From CALHVX01 sp964640725 (lineage in GTDB: Bacteria; Pseudomonadota; Gammaproteobacteria; Pseudomonadales; Azotimanducaceae), in contig CAZXIJ010000002.1 in assembly GCA_964640725.1 (NCBI GenBank), forward strand, positions 1 to 64,000: a stretch of DNA of 64,000 bases, in the 5' to 3' direction. Of this stretch, positions 34,188-43,352 are shown piece after piece (position 1 is the stretch's first letter; each line of letters begins with the position of its first letter). Under the pieces are notes generated by a model. It ran no database searches. It was not told the origin of the DNA and was given only the letters and a program-made list of their open reading frames with translations. Both the position numbers and the translations under genes were made by a program.

Positions 34188-35207
34188 ATGCAGAACTCTG
34201 ACACAGGCTCTCCTGACACCCTGATCCTTTCGGGGGGCAAGCAGCGGGTTCACAAATACGACCTGGACGAATGGACCGGCTATTCGACGGCGGTCGCATT
34301 GCGGGTGGACCTGGCCAACGGGGCGCCGAAGGTGGTCGATCGCCTGGACTACCTCAGCCCCCCGGAGCTGATCTCTGACGAGCCGGATGCGTCGATTACC
34401 TTCAAGTCCGGCGCGATGATCGATGACGGGCTCTGGCTGACCACCCAGACCGAGGTGCTGCACTTCGATCCGGTGAGCTTTGAGCTGCAACAGCGAATTT
34501 CCCTGCCCGTTTTCAACGATGTTCACCACGTCATGCGCAGCAGCCGCAATACGCTGGTTGTCACTGCCACCGGGCTGGATGCGATTTTCGAAGTATCGAT
34601 GGACGGCGAGCTGGTCAACGAGTGGAGCACCTACGAGAAAGACATCTGGTGCCGCTTCGACAAGGCGACCGACTACCGCAAGGTGCTAACCACCAAACCA
34701 CACTCGGTCCACCCCAATTTCTGCCTCGAACACAATGGCAACTACTGGGTGACACGACTGCAGCCTCAGGACGCCTACTGCGTGCAAACGGGCCAGACGA
34801 TTCCCCTGCCCGCCGGCAAGCCGCATGACGGCAACGTCGACGGCGATATCGGCCACTACACCCACGTGAACGGCCATATCTCCCGGGTCGACTTTGCGGC
34901 CGGGAAGGTCCTGCAGTCCTGGGATCTGAACGAGGCCAGTGACGGGGTCAAGCACATCGGCTGGTGCCGGGGCATTCATGCCCTGCCCGACGACCGCTTC
35001 ATCGTCGGCTTTACCCGAATTCGTCCGAGCAAATACCGGCTGGGTGTGGAATGGCTCAAAAACCGGGTAGGCGCACCGGGATGGCCTGGCTGTCATCCGA
35101 CCCGAATCGCCCTCTTCAACGCCCGGGAAGCTCGCTTCGAGTGGGAACTGGACCTGGAAGAGCACGGCATCAACGCCGTGTTCTCCATCCTGCCGCGCCA
35201 GGCTTAG
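34188..35207 (+). CDS. Soluble beta-propeller-like protein of unknown function
   Basis: About 339 residues, no signal peptide or membrane segment. Repeating units such as LILSGGKQRVHKYD, DGLWLTTQTEVLHFD, RNTLVVTATGLDAIFEVSMDG, GNYWVTRLQPQD and GHISRVDFAAGKVLQSWDL suggest a beta-propeller fold. I recognise no catalytic family; relatives of this type are found near polysaccharide genes. ATG at 34188 is preferred because protein-like sequence begins there (MQNSDTGSPDT). It converges on the flippase gene, which ends 17 bases away. Confidence 0.7.
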   Translation: MQNSDTGSPDTLILSGGKQRVHKYDLDEWTGYSTAVALRVDLANGAPKVVDRLDYLSPPELISDEPDASITFKSGAMIDDGLWLTTQTEVLHFDPVSFELQQRISLPVFNDVHHVMRSSRNTLVVTATGLDAIFEVSMDGELVNEWSTYEKDIWCRFDKATDYRKVLTTKPHSVHPNFCLEHNGNYWVTRLQPQDAYCVQTGQTIPLPAGKPHDGNVDGDIGHYTHVNGHISRVDFAAGKVLQSWDLNEASDGVKHIGWCRGIHALPDDRFIVGFTRIRPSKYRLGVEWLKNRVGAPGWPGCHPTRIALFNAREARFEWELDLEEHGINAVFSILPRQA

Positions 35208-35227
35208 GCCTGGTCCGCAGGGGCCTA
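35205..35227. other. Hairpin between convergent genes
   Basis: TAGGCC (35205-35210) and GGCCTA (35222-35227) form a 6-bp stem that includes the stop codons of both converging genes. There is no T-run, so it is at most a weak bidirectional transcription stop. Confidence 0.25.
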
Positions 35228-36739
35228 GGCGTCCCGGTCCTCGCTGTTTCCCCCAAAAGGCAGCAGCCGGGCCACCAGTTCGCGTTCCTCTCGCCGCAAG
35301 AGCAGCACGTATGCTGGTAACGCGTAGGCGGCCAGACAGGCGGCGACAGACGCGCACAGCAATAGCCAGCTCGACGGCGCAGCGACGGTGTCCAGATAGG
35401 TTGCGAGCAGCGGAATCACGACAGCGACCAACCCGGGCAGCAGGTAAACCTGAAGCAGGTACCGGGGAATGCTCACCCCGAAGCGTTGGCAGGTAAACAG
35501 ATTAATCATCGCTGAGACCGCGAACAGCGGCACTGTAGTTCCCCAGGCAACGCCCTCGAAGCCGTACTGCCTGCCCCACCAGATGCTGAGGACAACGTTG
35601 ATGACGCCTGCAGCGATAAATGACCAGGTCAGGAATTTCACCGTGGAGGTACCGAGCAGAATCGGAAAACCGACCCCGCGCTGCACCAGGAACAGGTAGT
35701 ACCCGATCACCATAATGGTGAGGATACGGGAGGAAGTTTCGGCGAAGTCTTCGCCAATCCACAGCAGAAAAAACGGTTCGCTGTATATCACCAGCAACGT
35801 ACAGACTGGGACCAGCAGCCAGCTCACGTAGCGGCTGAGCGTCAGATAGCTGTCGCCGATGCCGTCCGTATCGCCGGTGGCATGCTGGGACGACACCCGC
35901 GGCATGATGGTCTGCGCAATGCCAACCACTGCATCGGTCAGATACAGGAGCAGACTCGAGGCGATGCTGAAGTAGACCACGGCGGCCACGGAGACCACGG
36001 CGCCGAGCACCATCGCATCGGTATTGAAGCTGAGCCGCGCCGCGAGCTGCAGGAGCAGCACGTACACCCCGAAACCGAAGGTCTCGCGGAAGGTCTCAGC
36101 AGATACAAGACCCCGGCTGACCTTGGCCTGCGGCGTGTTGCGAAACGCGTAAACGAACATCACCACGGACTGCGCGATGGTCACCACCAACACGATCAGT
36201 GCCAGCCAGATCAGACCGCGGTCGTAGGCCACAAAAAACACCATGGCAATGGCGCGCAGGATCGAGAAGAAGTTCTTGATGGCCGCCATGGCGACGAACT
36301 GTTGCCGGGCGTGGAACAGCCCGGATACGGTTTCTGTCGCAAAGCGGATGCCGACTTCCAGGGCGACCAGCACCATGGCGACCCGGGCATGGGCCAGGTA
36401 CTCCGCCGGGATGTCGAACAGCGCGCCCAGCACCAGCGACAACAGGACGCCAACGACAACCGTTGCCATGCCAATGGCCGAGAAGAACACCAGATTGGTG
36501 GACAAGACCCGGCTCATGCCGGTCCAGTCCTTGCGAGCCATGTACTGGCTCAGAAAGCGGACGTTCGCCATGGGCACGCCGAGCTGCATCATCAGAAAGT
36601 AGCCCGCGATGGACATGATGAGCAGCCAGGTCCCGTACTGCGTCTCGCCCAGACGCTCGATCAGAATCGGGTAGAGAATGAAAACCGTCAGCGCAGATAC
36701 GACGATCTGCGACCAGTTGGCGACGATGTTCCTGAACAA
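35225..36739 (-). CDS. Polysaccharide flippase, Wzx/MATE-like
   Basis: 504 residues with about 14 membrane helices. The N-terminus MFRNIVANWSQIVVSALTVFILYP and GTWLLIMSIAGYFLMMQLG resemble the oligosaccharide flippase family, which moves lipid-linked repeat units across the inner membrane. Together with the Wzy-like protein and the chain-length determinant it completes a Wzx/Wzy pathway. Minus strand, 71 bases after the acyl-CoA dehydrogenase gene, with a hairpin between them, so shared transcription is uncertain. Confidence 0.9.
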   Translation of the reverse strand: MFRNIVANWSQIVVSALTVFILYPILIERLGETQYGTWLLIMSIAGYFLMMQLGVPMANVRFLSQYMARKDWTGMSRVLSTNLVFFSAIGMATVVVGVLLSLVLGALFDIPAEYLAHARVAMVLVALEVGIRFATETVSGLFHARQQFVAMAAIKNFFSILRAIAMVFFVAYDRGLIWLALIVLVVTIAQSVVMFVYAFRNTPQAKVSRGLVSAETFRETFGFGVYVLLLQLAARLSFNTDAMVLGAVVSVAAVVYFSIASSLLLYLTDAVVGIAQTIMPRVSSQHATGDTDGIGDSYLTLSRYVSWLLVPVCTLLVIYSEPFFLLWIGEDFAETSSRILTIMVIGYYLFLVQRGVGFPILLGTSTVKFLTWSFIAAGVINVVLSIWWGRQYGFEGVAWGTTVPLFAVSAMINLFTCQRFGVSIPRYLLQVYLLPGLVAVVIPLLATYLDTVAAPSSWLLLCASVAACLAAYALPAYVLLLRREERELVARLLPFGGNSEDRDA

Positions 36740-36771
36740 GCGGGTGCCCCTGGCCAGCGGAGGTGGATGGA

Positions 36772-36789
36772 GCCCGGCCGTTGCCGGGC
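36772..36789. other. Strong hairpin between acyl-CoA dehydrogenase and flippase genes
   Basis: GCCCGGC (36772-36778), a CGTT loop and GCCGGGC (36783-36789) form a perfect 7-bp GC stem in the 71-base gap. No T-run follows on the minus strand, so it may pause or partly terminate transcription leaving the dehydrogenase gene. Confidence 0.35.
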
Positions 36790-36810
36790 GCCAGTCTCAG
36801 GGCCCGGTGG

Positions 36811-38025
36811 CTAGAGCCCCAGTACGAGTTTGGACATGATGTTCCGCTGAATCTCGTTTGACCCCGCGTAAATGCTCACTTTGCGCGCATTGAAGTAGCT
36901 CTGTGCGACGCCGTTCGCGTCGGCATTGCCGACCGGCTGGAAATTGTCGCCAGGTTCCGGGGTGGACTGGTCCAGGGGCAGCCCGTAATTGCCGCTGACC
37001 TCCAGAGCCATTTCCGTCAGCGCCTGTTGCAACTCGGTTCCGCGCGTTTTGAGCATCGAAGACTCGGGCCCAACGTTCTGCCCGGCCGCCAGGGAGCCGA
37101 GGATTCGCAGCTCTGTGAACTCCATGGCCAGGATCTGAACTTCCAGATCTCTGGAGCGGGCCTGAAAGCCCGGGTCTTCGGCATAGGGTACGCCGCTGCT
37201 GGCGAACTCGGCCTGCGCCATATCCTTGACGTGTGCCAGGGAGTTCTTCAGGGCCGGCGAGTAAGCGTTGCCGCGCTCAAACTCGAGCAGGTACTTGGCG
37301 CAGGTCCAGCCCTTGCCTTCCTCGCCAACGAGGTTTTCCTTGGGGACCTTGACGTCCTCCAGGTACACCATGTTGATCTCCTGGTGCGGCGGCTGCGGCT
37401 GGTCCAGGGTGATGATCGGGTTCACGCTGACCCCGGGCGCGGTCATGTCGATCAGCAGGAAGCTGATTCCTTTCTGGCGAATCTCTTCGTTGCTGGTCCG
37501 CACCAGGCAGAACATCCAGTCCGCGTGCTGCGCCATGGTGGTCCAGGTTTTGACACCGTTGACCAGATAGTGATCGCCCTTGTCGACCGCTTTGGTGTTC
37601 AGGGAGGCAAGGTCCGAGCCGCTGCCGGGCTCCGAGTAGCCCTGGCACCACCAGACGTTGGTATTGAGAATGTCGGGCAGGAACCGGTCTTTCTGCTCCT
37701 GGGTACCAAACTTCATGATGACCGGGGCGACCATTGTGATTCCGAAGGGCACGACATTTGGCGCGCCGACCCGGGCCCGCTCGAGATCGAAAATGTAGCT
37801 CTGGGTTGCCGTGAAGCCAGCGCCGCCATATTCCTTGGGCCAGTTGGTGGCGGCCCAGCCTTTCTTGGCCAGCCGCTGTTGCCAGGCCACGTGGTCGTCC
37901 TTGGTCAGGCGCCCGAGCGCACTGCGCGACTTCCGGCTCCGGACTTCCTGCGGCCAGGCCTCCTCCAGCCATGACCGGACCTCGGTCTGGAAAGCACGAT
38001 CTTCGTCAGAAAAATCAAAGTTCAC
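36811..38025 (-). CDS. Acyl-CoA dehydrogenase
   Basis: 404 residues, a complete FAD-dependent acyl-CoA dehydrogenase. The start is a GTG at 38025 giving VNFDFSDEDRAF, with GGAG 8 bases upstream. CQGYSEPGSGSDLA and DHYLVNGVKTWTT are the FAD/substrate signatures, and the C-terminus has the helical domain with YAGSNEIQRNIM. It oxidises an acyl-CoA at the alpha-beta bond. Of the genes beside the polysaccharide locus it is the most metabolic; it could supply an unusual acyl-CoA for the PKS or acyltransferases, but that is speculation and a general fatty acid role is as likely. Confidence 0.93.
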   Translation of the reverse strand: MNFDFSDEDRAFQTEVRSWLEEAWPQEVRSRKSRSALGRLTKDDHVAWQQRLAKKGWAATNWPKEYGGAGFTATQSYIFDLERARVGAPNVVPFGITMVAPVIMKFGTQEQKDRFLPDILNTNVWWCQGYSEPGSGSDLASLNTKAVDKGDHYLVNGVKTWTTMAQHADWMFCLVRTSNEEIRQKGISFLLIDMTAPGVSVNPIITLDQPQPPHQEINMVYLEDVKVPKENLVGEEGKGWTCAKYLLEFERGNAYSPALKNSLAHVKDMAQAEFASSGVPYAEDPGFQARSRDLEVQILAMEFTELRILGSLAAGQNVGPESSMLKTRGTELQQALTEMALEVSGNYGLPLDQSTPEPGDNFQPVGNADANGVAQSYFNARKVSIYAGSNEIQRNIMSKLVLGL

Positions 38026-38164
38026 GGTAGCCCGCTCCTGAAAATATTGTGCCCGAATATTACCACGGGGGCCCCAGCGCGGTGTGAACCTGGGGGCTTT
38101 GGCCCGGCTGTCGGGCCCAGGGTGTATGGTGGCAAAGCGCGCTGCGGGGGGAGAGCACTGCGGA

Positions 38165-39523
38165 ATGGGGAACACGACTGGATCTGATGCAGCGGCAGCT
38201 GCGCCTTCACGAGGATACCGCGCCTACGCGCTCGGTCTGCTGGTGGTTGTCTACGTCTTCAACTTCATCGATCGCTCAATCCTGGGCATCCTGGTTCAGC
38301 CCATCAAGGAGGACCTTGGAGTATCCGATACCGCAATGGGGTTCCTGGGCGGCATTGCCTTCGCGACCTTTTACACCGTGCTCGGTATTCCCCTCGCCCG
38401 AATGGCTGACCGCGGCAACCGCCGCAATCTGCTGGCTGTGTGCCTGGCGGTCTGGAGTGCGGCGACAGCTCTGTGCGGACTCGCGGCAACCTTCTGGCAG
38501 TTGCTGCTGGCGCGGATCGGTGTGGCGATTGGCGAGGCCGGAGGCAGCCCCCCTTCCCACTCCATGATCTCGGATTTCTTTCCCGTCGATCAGCGCGCCA
38601 CGGCCCTGGGGATCTACGCGCTCGGCATCCCCATTGGGACCATGCTCGGAAACCTCGGCGGCGGCTGGATCAACGAGAACATGGAATGGCGCACGGCGTT
38701 TCTGATCGTCGGCCTGCCGGGCGTGATCCTGGCGCTTATCGTCCGGTTCACACTGGTCGAGCCTCGCCGGGGTGCGTCCGATGTGGCGCCTGTGAATGCA
38801 GCGGCGGATGCCGCCGCCGCGCCACCGGTGGCCGAGGTGTTCGCCCACTTATGGCAGCGCCGCAGCTTCCGCTTTCTGGCGATCGGCGCCGCGCTGCACG
38901 CTTTTGTCGGCTACGGGGTCGGCTACTGGATCCCTGCCATGTTCGCCCGCAGCCACGGTATCGGCACCGGCTATATGGGCTGGGCGTTGTTTTACATCGG
39001 TTTCGCCAGCATCGCGGGCACTTTTCTGGGGGGGTATCTGGGCGACCGGTTCGGGCGCCGGGACCGGCGCTGGTACGTCTGGTTGCCGGGCCTGGCAACG
39101 CTCGTCTCCATTCCCTTTAGCGCCTTCGTCTACACCTGGCACGATCCTTACGTTGCGCTGTGGGTCCTCTCCGTCTCGTATTTCCTGGGCGCCTACTACC
39201 TGGGACCGACCTTTGCCTTGACGCAAAGTATGGTCGGGACCCGAATGCGCGCGCTGGCCTCGGCAATTCTGCTGTTCATCTTGAACATCATCGGTTTGGG
39301 CCTGGGCCCCCAGTTCACGGGCATCCTGTCTGACGTGCTGAACGTCACTCTGGGACTGGGCGATGACTCGCTGCGCTGGGCCCTGGTGATTTGCCTGGTG
39401 TTTAACCTGGTCTCGGCGGTGTGCTACCTCATCGCCAGCCGAACGCTGCGGGAGGACCTGCCGCCAGTCACCGATCAGGTGCTGCCGCCAGACAGCCCAA
39501 AGGCCTCCGCCAGCAGCCGGTAG
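38165..39523 (+). CDS. MFS transporter, spinster-like
   Basis: About 452 residues with 12 membrane helices. NFIDRSILGILVQPIKEDLGVSD and GIPLARMADRGNRRNLLA are the helix 1 and helix 2-3 loop signatures of MFS permeases of the spinster-like type; GEAGGSPPSHSMISDFFP marks helix 5. ATG at 38165 follows GGGGGAGAG by about 10 bases. Substrate unknown. Its last 49 bases overlap the end of the convergent flavin monooxygenase gene. Confidence 0.9.
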   Translation: MGNTTGSDAAAAAPSRGYRAYALGLLVVVYVFNFIDRSILGILVQPIKEDLGVSDTAMGFLGGIAFATFYTVLGIPLARMADRGNRRNLLAVCLAVWSAATALCGLAATFWQLLLARIGVAIGEAGGSPPSHSMISDFFPVDQRATALGIYALGIPIGTMLGNLGGGWINENMEWRTAFLIVGLPGVILALIVRFTLVEPRRGASDVAPVNAAADAAAAPPVAEVFAHLWQRRSFRFLAIGAALHAFVGYGVGYWIPAMFARSHGIGTGYMGWALFYIGFASIAGTFLGGYLGDRFGRRDRRWYVWLPGLATLVSIPFSAFVYTWHDPYVALWVLSVSYFLGAYYLGPTFALTQSMVGTRMRALASAILLFILNIIGLGLGPQFTGILSDVLNVTLGLGDDSLRWALVICLVFNLVSAVCYLIASRTLREDLPPVTDQVLPPDSPKASASSR

Positions 39524-40503
39524 CTGCGCTCGCGGCTATCGTAGTCGGGAGTGATGCTGATGATCATGAGTTCCTGCGCCTGGGTTCGAGCGCAAAGGGA
39601 CTGCAGCTGGTCGTGCACCTGTTCCGGTGTGCCCACCAACTGGTGCGTGGCGCGCTGCTCGATGCGGGCCTGTTCCATCGGCGAAAACTGGTAGGCCTGT
39701 GCCTCGTCAAGCGTTGGAAAGGGCTTGAACTCGCCCCGCTCCACTCGCACTCGCCAAAGGTCTCGACAGCGAGCGAGTGCCGCGGCCTCATCGGTCGTCG
39801 GAGCGCAGAGCATGAACACGCCAACGCTCAGATAGGGGCGCCGGACCCCGGATCCCGGTGCCAGCGCTGACTCCCGGTCGAACCCGTTCAGGTATTGGTC
39901 GGCGGCGTCGGGCAGGTGTTCCGGCCCGATGAAATGCGCATGGCAGTACGGCAGGCCGAACTGGGCGGCCAAGGATGCGCCGTCCCGGGTTGAGCCCAAC
40001 ATCCACAGCGGGGTTGGCCGGGTCGTCGCTGGAGCGCAGGAGACCTGGGCCAGTCCCTCTGAGTGTGGGGTTCGCCCCTCTAGAAACGCCGCCAAATCGG
40101 CGAGCTTGGCGCCGAAGTAGTCGGGACCGATCCGCGATCCGTAGGCCAGCGCAGCAGCGGTCAGCCCGTCGCTGCCGGGGGCTCGGCCAACACCCAGGTC
40201 AACCCTGTCCGGATACAGCGTCTGGAGCAGGTTAAAGGTCTCTGCGACTTTGTAGGGGCTGTAATGCGTGAGCATGACCCCGCCGGCACCGATGCGAAGC
40301 CGGGCGGTGCGACACAAAGCTTGCCCGATCATGACTTCCGGCGCACAGCCGGCGAACGCTTCGCTGCCGTGATGTTCGGCGAACCAATAGCGATGAAAGC
40401 CCGCCCGATCGGCGAAGGCTGCCAGCGCCAGCGATTCTTCCAGCGCCTGTGCGGCGCTGCTACCGGCGACGATGGGCGACTGATCGATAATGCCTAGCTT
40501 CAA
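39475..40503 (-). CDS. Luciferase-like flavin-dependent monooxygenase
   Basis: 342 residues of the luciferase-like (LLM) fold, a single-domain enzyme of the MsnO8/alkanal monooxygenase-like group. LGIIDQSPI, YWFAEHHGSEAFAG, RIGAGGVMLTHYSP and RVDLGVGRAPGSDG are the typical flavin- and substrate-contacting motifs. It presumably uses reduced FMN and oxygen on an unknown substrate. It is separate from, and only distantly like, the monooxygenase domain inserted in the NRPS at the left edge. Divergent from hemF by 65 bases. Confidence 0.92.
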   Translation of the reverse strand: MKLGIIDQSPIVAGSSAAQALEESLALAAFADRAGFHRYWFAEHHGSEAFAGCAPEVMIGQALCRTARLRIGAGGVMLTHYSPYKVAETFNLLQTLYPDRVDLGVGRAPGSDGLTAAALAYGSRIGPDYFGAKLADLAAFLEGRTPHSEGLAQVSCAPATTRPTPLWMLGSTRDGASLAAQFGLPYCHAHFIGPEHLPDAADQYLNGFDRESALAPGSGVRRPYLSVGVFMLCAPTTDEAAALARCRDLWRVRVERGEFKPFPTLDEAQAYQFSPMEQARIEQRATHQLVGTPEQVHDQLQSLCARTQAQELMIISITPDYDSRERSYRLLAEAFGLSGGST

Positions 40504-40568
40504 GGGCGTTGCTCCATAGTCCTGGGCCGCAATGATAAACTGCGCGCGGATCCTGCTTAAGGTCAGCT

Positions 40569-41471
40569 ATGACAAGTTCAGAGATTGGTGCGGCGCCAGT
40601 GCGCGAGTATTTCATGGCGCTGCAAGCGCAAATATGCGCGGGCCTCGAAGGGGTCGACGGTCAGGCACGCTTTAGCCTGGAGCAAATCGAGACGCCCGGC
40701 GGCGGTCTCTCTCAGCCGCGGGTGCTCGCCGATGGACCGCACATCGAAAAGGCCGCAGTGCAGTTTACCCACAGTGTCGGGGAGTCATTGCCGCCGGCGG
40801 CGACAGAGCGCAACCCGGCGCTGGCCGGGCATCGCTTTGAGGCTGTTGCGATTTCGTTGATCGTTCATCCCCGCAATCCTTACGCGCCCACGACGCACAT
40901 GAACCTCCGCTTCTTTCTGGTGCACGCGCAGCAGCCGGTCTGGTACTTCGGGGGCGGCTTTGACCTGACCCCGTACTACGGCTTCGAAGAGGATGCGCGG
41001 CACTGGCACGCCGTTGCCCAGCGTGCCACCGGATCTCACTACCCGGCCCTTAAGAAGGCCTGTGACGATTACTTTTACCTGCCCCATCGACAGGAGCCGC
41101 GCGGTATTGGCGGCGTGTTCTTCGACGACTGGACTGAAGGCGGCTTTGCCGACGCGCTCAGTTTCACTGCGAGCGTGGGTGACGAATTTCTGCCTGCCTA
41201 CTTGCCTATCTTGGCGCGCCGCATCGGCACGCCCTGGGGCGAGCGCGAGCGAGATTGGCAGCTGTTCCGGCGAGGCCGATACGTAGAGTTCAATCTGGTC
41301 TGGGACCGCGGCACGAAATACGGGCTGCAGTCCGGCCGCCGGATCGAGTCGGTCCTCGCTTCCCTGCCGCCGCTGGTCAGCTGGCACTACCAGCTCGAAC
41401 CAGAGCCCGAGTCGGAGGAGGCTCGGCTGCTTTCTGAGTACCTGCAACCCAGGGACTGGCTGGCGGGCTGA
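40569..41471 (+). CDS. hemF: Oxygen-dependent coproporphyrinogen III oxidase
   Basis: 300 residues, the full HemF length. Motifs such as THMNLRFFLVH, WYFGGGFDLTPYYGF, CDDYFYLPHRQEPRGIGG, FFDDWTEGG and YVEFNLVWDRGTKYGL are those of the aerobic enzyme that oxidatively decarboxylates coproporphyrinogen III to protoporphyrinogen IX in haem synthesis. Cytoplasmic. No haem pathway neighbour is adjacent. ATG at 40569 begins the expected N-terminus. Confidence 0.97.
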   Translation: MTSSEIGAAPVREYFMALQAQICAGLEGVDGQARFSLEQIETPGGGLSQPRVLADGPHIEKAAVQFTHSVGESLPPAATERNPALAGHRFEAVAISLIVHPRNPYAPTTHMNLRFFLVHAQQPVWYFGGGFDLTPYYGFEEDARHWHAVAQRATGSHYPALKKACDDYFYLPHRQEPRGIGGVFFDDWTEGGFADALSFTASVGDEFLPAYLPILARRIGTPWGERERDWQLFRRGRYVEFNLVWDRGTKYGLQSGRRIESVLASLPPLVSWHYQLEPEPESEEARLLSEYLQPRDWLAG

Positions 41472-41483
41472 GGCCGACGACCC

Positions 41484-41492
41484 TGTGGATAA
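41484..41492 (-). other. Single consensus DnaA box
   Basis: TGTGGATAA is the exact complement of the DnaA box TTATCCACA. It stands alone, 13 bases after hemF, in a 195-base intergenic region. No second box or AT-rich unwinding element was seen, so this is not an origin; it may be chance or a titration site. Confidence 0.3.
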
Positions 41493-41666
41493 CTCTGGGG
41501 ATACTGTCGGATCAGGACCGACATCTGCGTTGACAAACAGGCAAGCTCACGGAAAATCAGGCATAATTCCTAAGTAAATCAAACATATGCAGGTGCTTTC
41601 AGTGTCCGACGATCAGACTTGGGGTGCCGAAGCTGTTGCGGCGACGTGTGCATAAGGGGCAATACC

Positions 41667-42605
41667 ATGGGTGATACGGCCAGCAAGCAACATCAGGTGG
41701 TGGCCAGCGGCCTAAGGTTTCCCGAGGGCCCGGTGGCCTTGCCAAATGGCGATGTGCTGCTGGTGGAGATTGCGAGAGGCACCCTGACCCGGGTGCGCCC
41801 GAACGGCGACTGCGAGGTGGTTGCGGACCTGGGCGGCGGCCCAAATGGGGCCGCTATCGGCCCCGATGGCGCATGCTACATCTGCAACAACGGCGGTTTT
41901 CAGTGGCACGAGCGCCGCGGGCGCCTCTATCCCGGAGACGAGCCGGAAAACTACGGCGGCGGTCGCATCGAGCGGGTCGACCTGGAAACCGGCGAGATTG
42001 AGGTGATCTACTCCAACTGCGAGGGGCAGCCCCTGCGTGGGCCCAATGATCTGGTGTTCGATGCCCATGGCGGCTTCTGGTTCACCGACCACGGCAAGAG
42101 TCGGGCGCGCGAGCGGGATATTACCGGTGTCTACTACGCCAAAGCGGATGGTTCCTTTATTCGGGAGGCCATTTTTCCGCTGGTGGGGCCGAACGGGATC
42201 GGGCTGTCTCCCGCGGGGGACGAGCTGTACGTAGCCGAGACGCAGACCGGACATCTATGGGCCTATGCGATCGATGAGCCCGGCCACCTGGTCGGCGATC
42301 GTCGGGACAAGCTCGACGGTGGCCGGCTCCTGGCTCGGCCTCAGGGCTACTATATGTATGATTCCCTGGCAGTTTGTGCGGATGGGACGATCTGCGTCGC
42401 GAGCCTGATCCAGGGCGGCATCGCGCTCATTGATCCGCAAGGCAAGCAGCCCGTTGGCTTTTGCCCCATGCCAGACCCGTTGACCACCAACATCTGCTTC
42501 GGCGGGCCGGAGCTCAAGACGGCGTACATCACCCTGTCATCGACCGGAGAACTGGTCCAGATGCCCTGGGATCGTGCCGGGCTGCGATTGAGCTACCAGG
42601 ATTGA
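41667..42605 (+). CDS. SMP-30/gluconolactonase family protein
   Basis: 312 residues, a six-bladed beta-propeller of the SMP-30/LRE type. The metal-site and propeller motifs visible are LRFPEGPVALPNGDVLLVEI, GPNGAAIGPDGACYICNN, GPNDLVFDAHGGFWFTDHG and PNGIGLSPAGDELYVAET, with the Glu, Asn and Asp metal ligands in their usual places. It probably opens a sugar lactone. ATG at 41667 follows GGGG by 7 bases. Not obviously linked to the genes beside it. Confidence 0.92.
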   Translation: MGDTASKQHQVVASGLRFPEGPVALPNGDVLLVEIARGTLTRVRPNGDCEVVADLGGGPNGAAIGPDGACYICNNGGFQWHERRGRLYPGDEPENYGGGRIERVDLETGEIEVIYSNCEGQPLRGPNDLVFDAHGGFWFTDHGKSRARERDITGVYYAKADGSFIREAIFPLVGPNGIGLSPAGDELYVAETQTGHLWAYAIDEPGHLVGDRRDKLDGGRLLARPQGYYMYDSLAVCADGTICVASLIQGGIALIDPQGKQPVGFCPMPDPLTTNICFGGPELKTAYITLSSTGELVQMPWDRAGLRLSYQD

Positions 42606-42635
42606 GCGGCCGATTCAGGCGGAGCTTCTTACCGC

Positions 42636-42683
42636 TTCACGTGAAACATATTCGATAGATAATCCAGAAATATCAATTTGATA
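42636..42683. promoter_or_regulatory. Two palindromes upstream of exbD
   Basis: TTCACGTGAA (42636-42645) is a perfect 10-bp palindrome and TATCAA-T-TTGATA (42671-42683) a 13-bp inverted repeat with one central base. Both lie in the 225-base gap between the SMP-30 gene and exbD, so they may bind regulators of exbD. The rest of the gap holds no gene I can support. Confidence 0.35.
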
Positions 42684-42830
42684 GAGGCAGGTTACGAGGC
42701 TGTTTCGAGATAACTCGCGGCGCTGCCCTCGCCGACTGCGGTGGCGATTTGGGCCTTTCCGAGCGAACGGATCTAGGCACTCCGGGGTGGCCGAGATACA
42801 CTGTCCGGCCAATTGGTATGGGGGTAGGAC

Positions 42831-43244
42831 GTGAGACGGATTTTTGGCCGCGGTAGAGACGAAGAAGCTGAAGAGCAGATTAATCTCACACCGATGTTGG
42901 ACGTTGTGTTCATCATGCTCATCTTTTTCATTGTCACGGCGACTTTCGTAAAGGAAATCGGCCTGGACGTGAACCAGCCCGAAGATGACAAGCCGAAAAC
43001 CATCGACCCCGACAAAAAGAGCATCGTGGTCCGGATCACCAATCGCGACCGGATCATTATCTCCCAGCGCGATGTCGATTGGCGGAATGTGCGGGCGAAC
43101 ATCGAACGTCTGCACGCTGAGGTGCCGGAAGCTCCGGTCATCATTCAGCCCCATGAAGACTCTAAAACGGAAACCATGATTCACGTTATGGACTCCGCGC
43201 GCTTGGCGGGTGTCGACGCTGTGTCGCTTGCTGCCGCTAATTAG
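42831..43244 (+). CDS. exbD: ExbD/TolR-family biopolymer transport protein
   Basis: 137 residues. A short cytoplasmic N-terminus, one membrane helix containing the functional Asp in LTPMLDVVFIMLIFFIVTA, then a periplasmic domain. ExbD works with ExbB and TonB to use proton flow to energise outer-membrane transport. No exbB/tolQ or tonB gene lies beside it, so it stands alone here. Start is GTG at 42831. A strong terminator follows. Confidence 0.93.
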   Translation: MRRIFGRGRDEEAEEQINLTPMLDVVFIMLIFFIVTATFVKEIGLDVNQPEDDKPKTIDPDKKSIVVRITNRDRIIISQRDVDWRNVRANIERLHAEVPEAPVIIQPHEDSKTETMIHVMDSARLAGVDAVSLAAAN

Positions 43245-43300
43245 GCCGGTACCCACCGGTCCTCTGGAATCTCTCCGGAGTGCCGATTGTTAGCGATGGA

Positions 43301-43326
43301 AAGGCCGGTTCGCCGGCCTTTTTTTT
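43301..43326 (+). terminator. Rho-independent terminator after exbD
   Basis: AAGGCCGG and CCGGCCTT form an 8-bp stem around a TTCG tetraloop, followed by a run of T. The best terminator in the window. It ends the exbD transcript before ltaE begins at 43353. Confidence 0.93.
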
Positions 43327-43352
43327 GTCTGCGTGTTGAGGAAGGGAGCCGC

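Noticed and set aside
41484..41492. Consensus DnaA box as a replication origin
   Set aside because: Only one box, no AT-rich unwinding region, and no dnaA, dnaN or gidA nearby.
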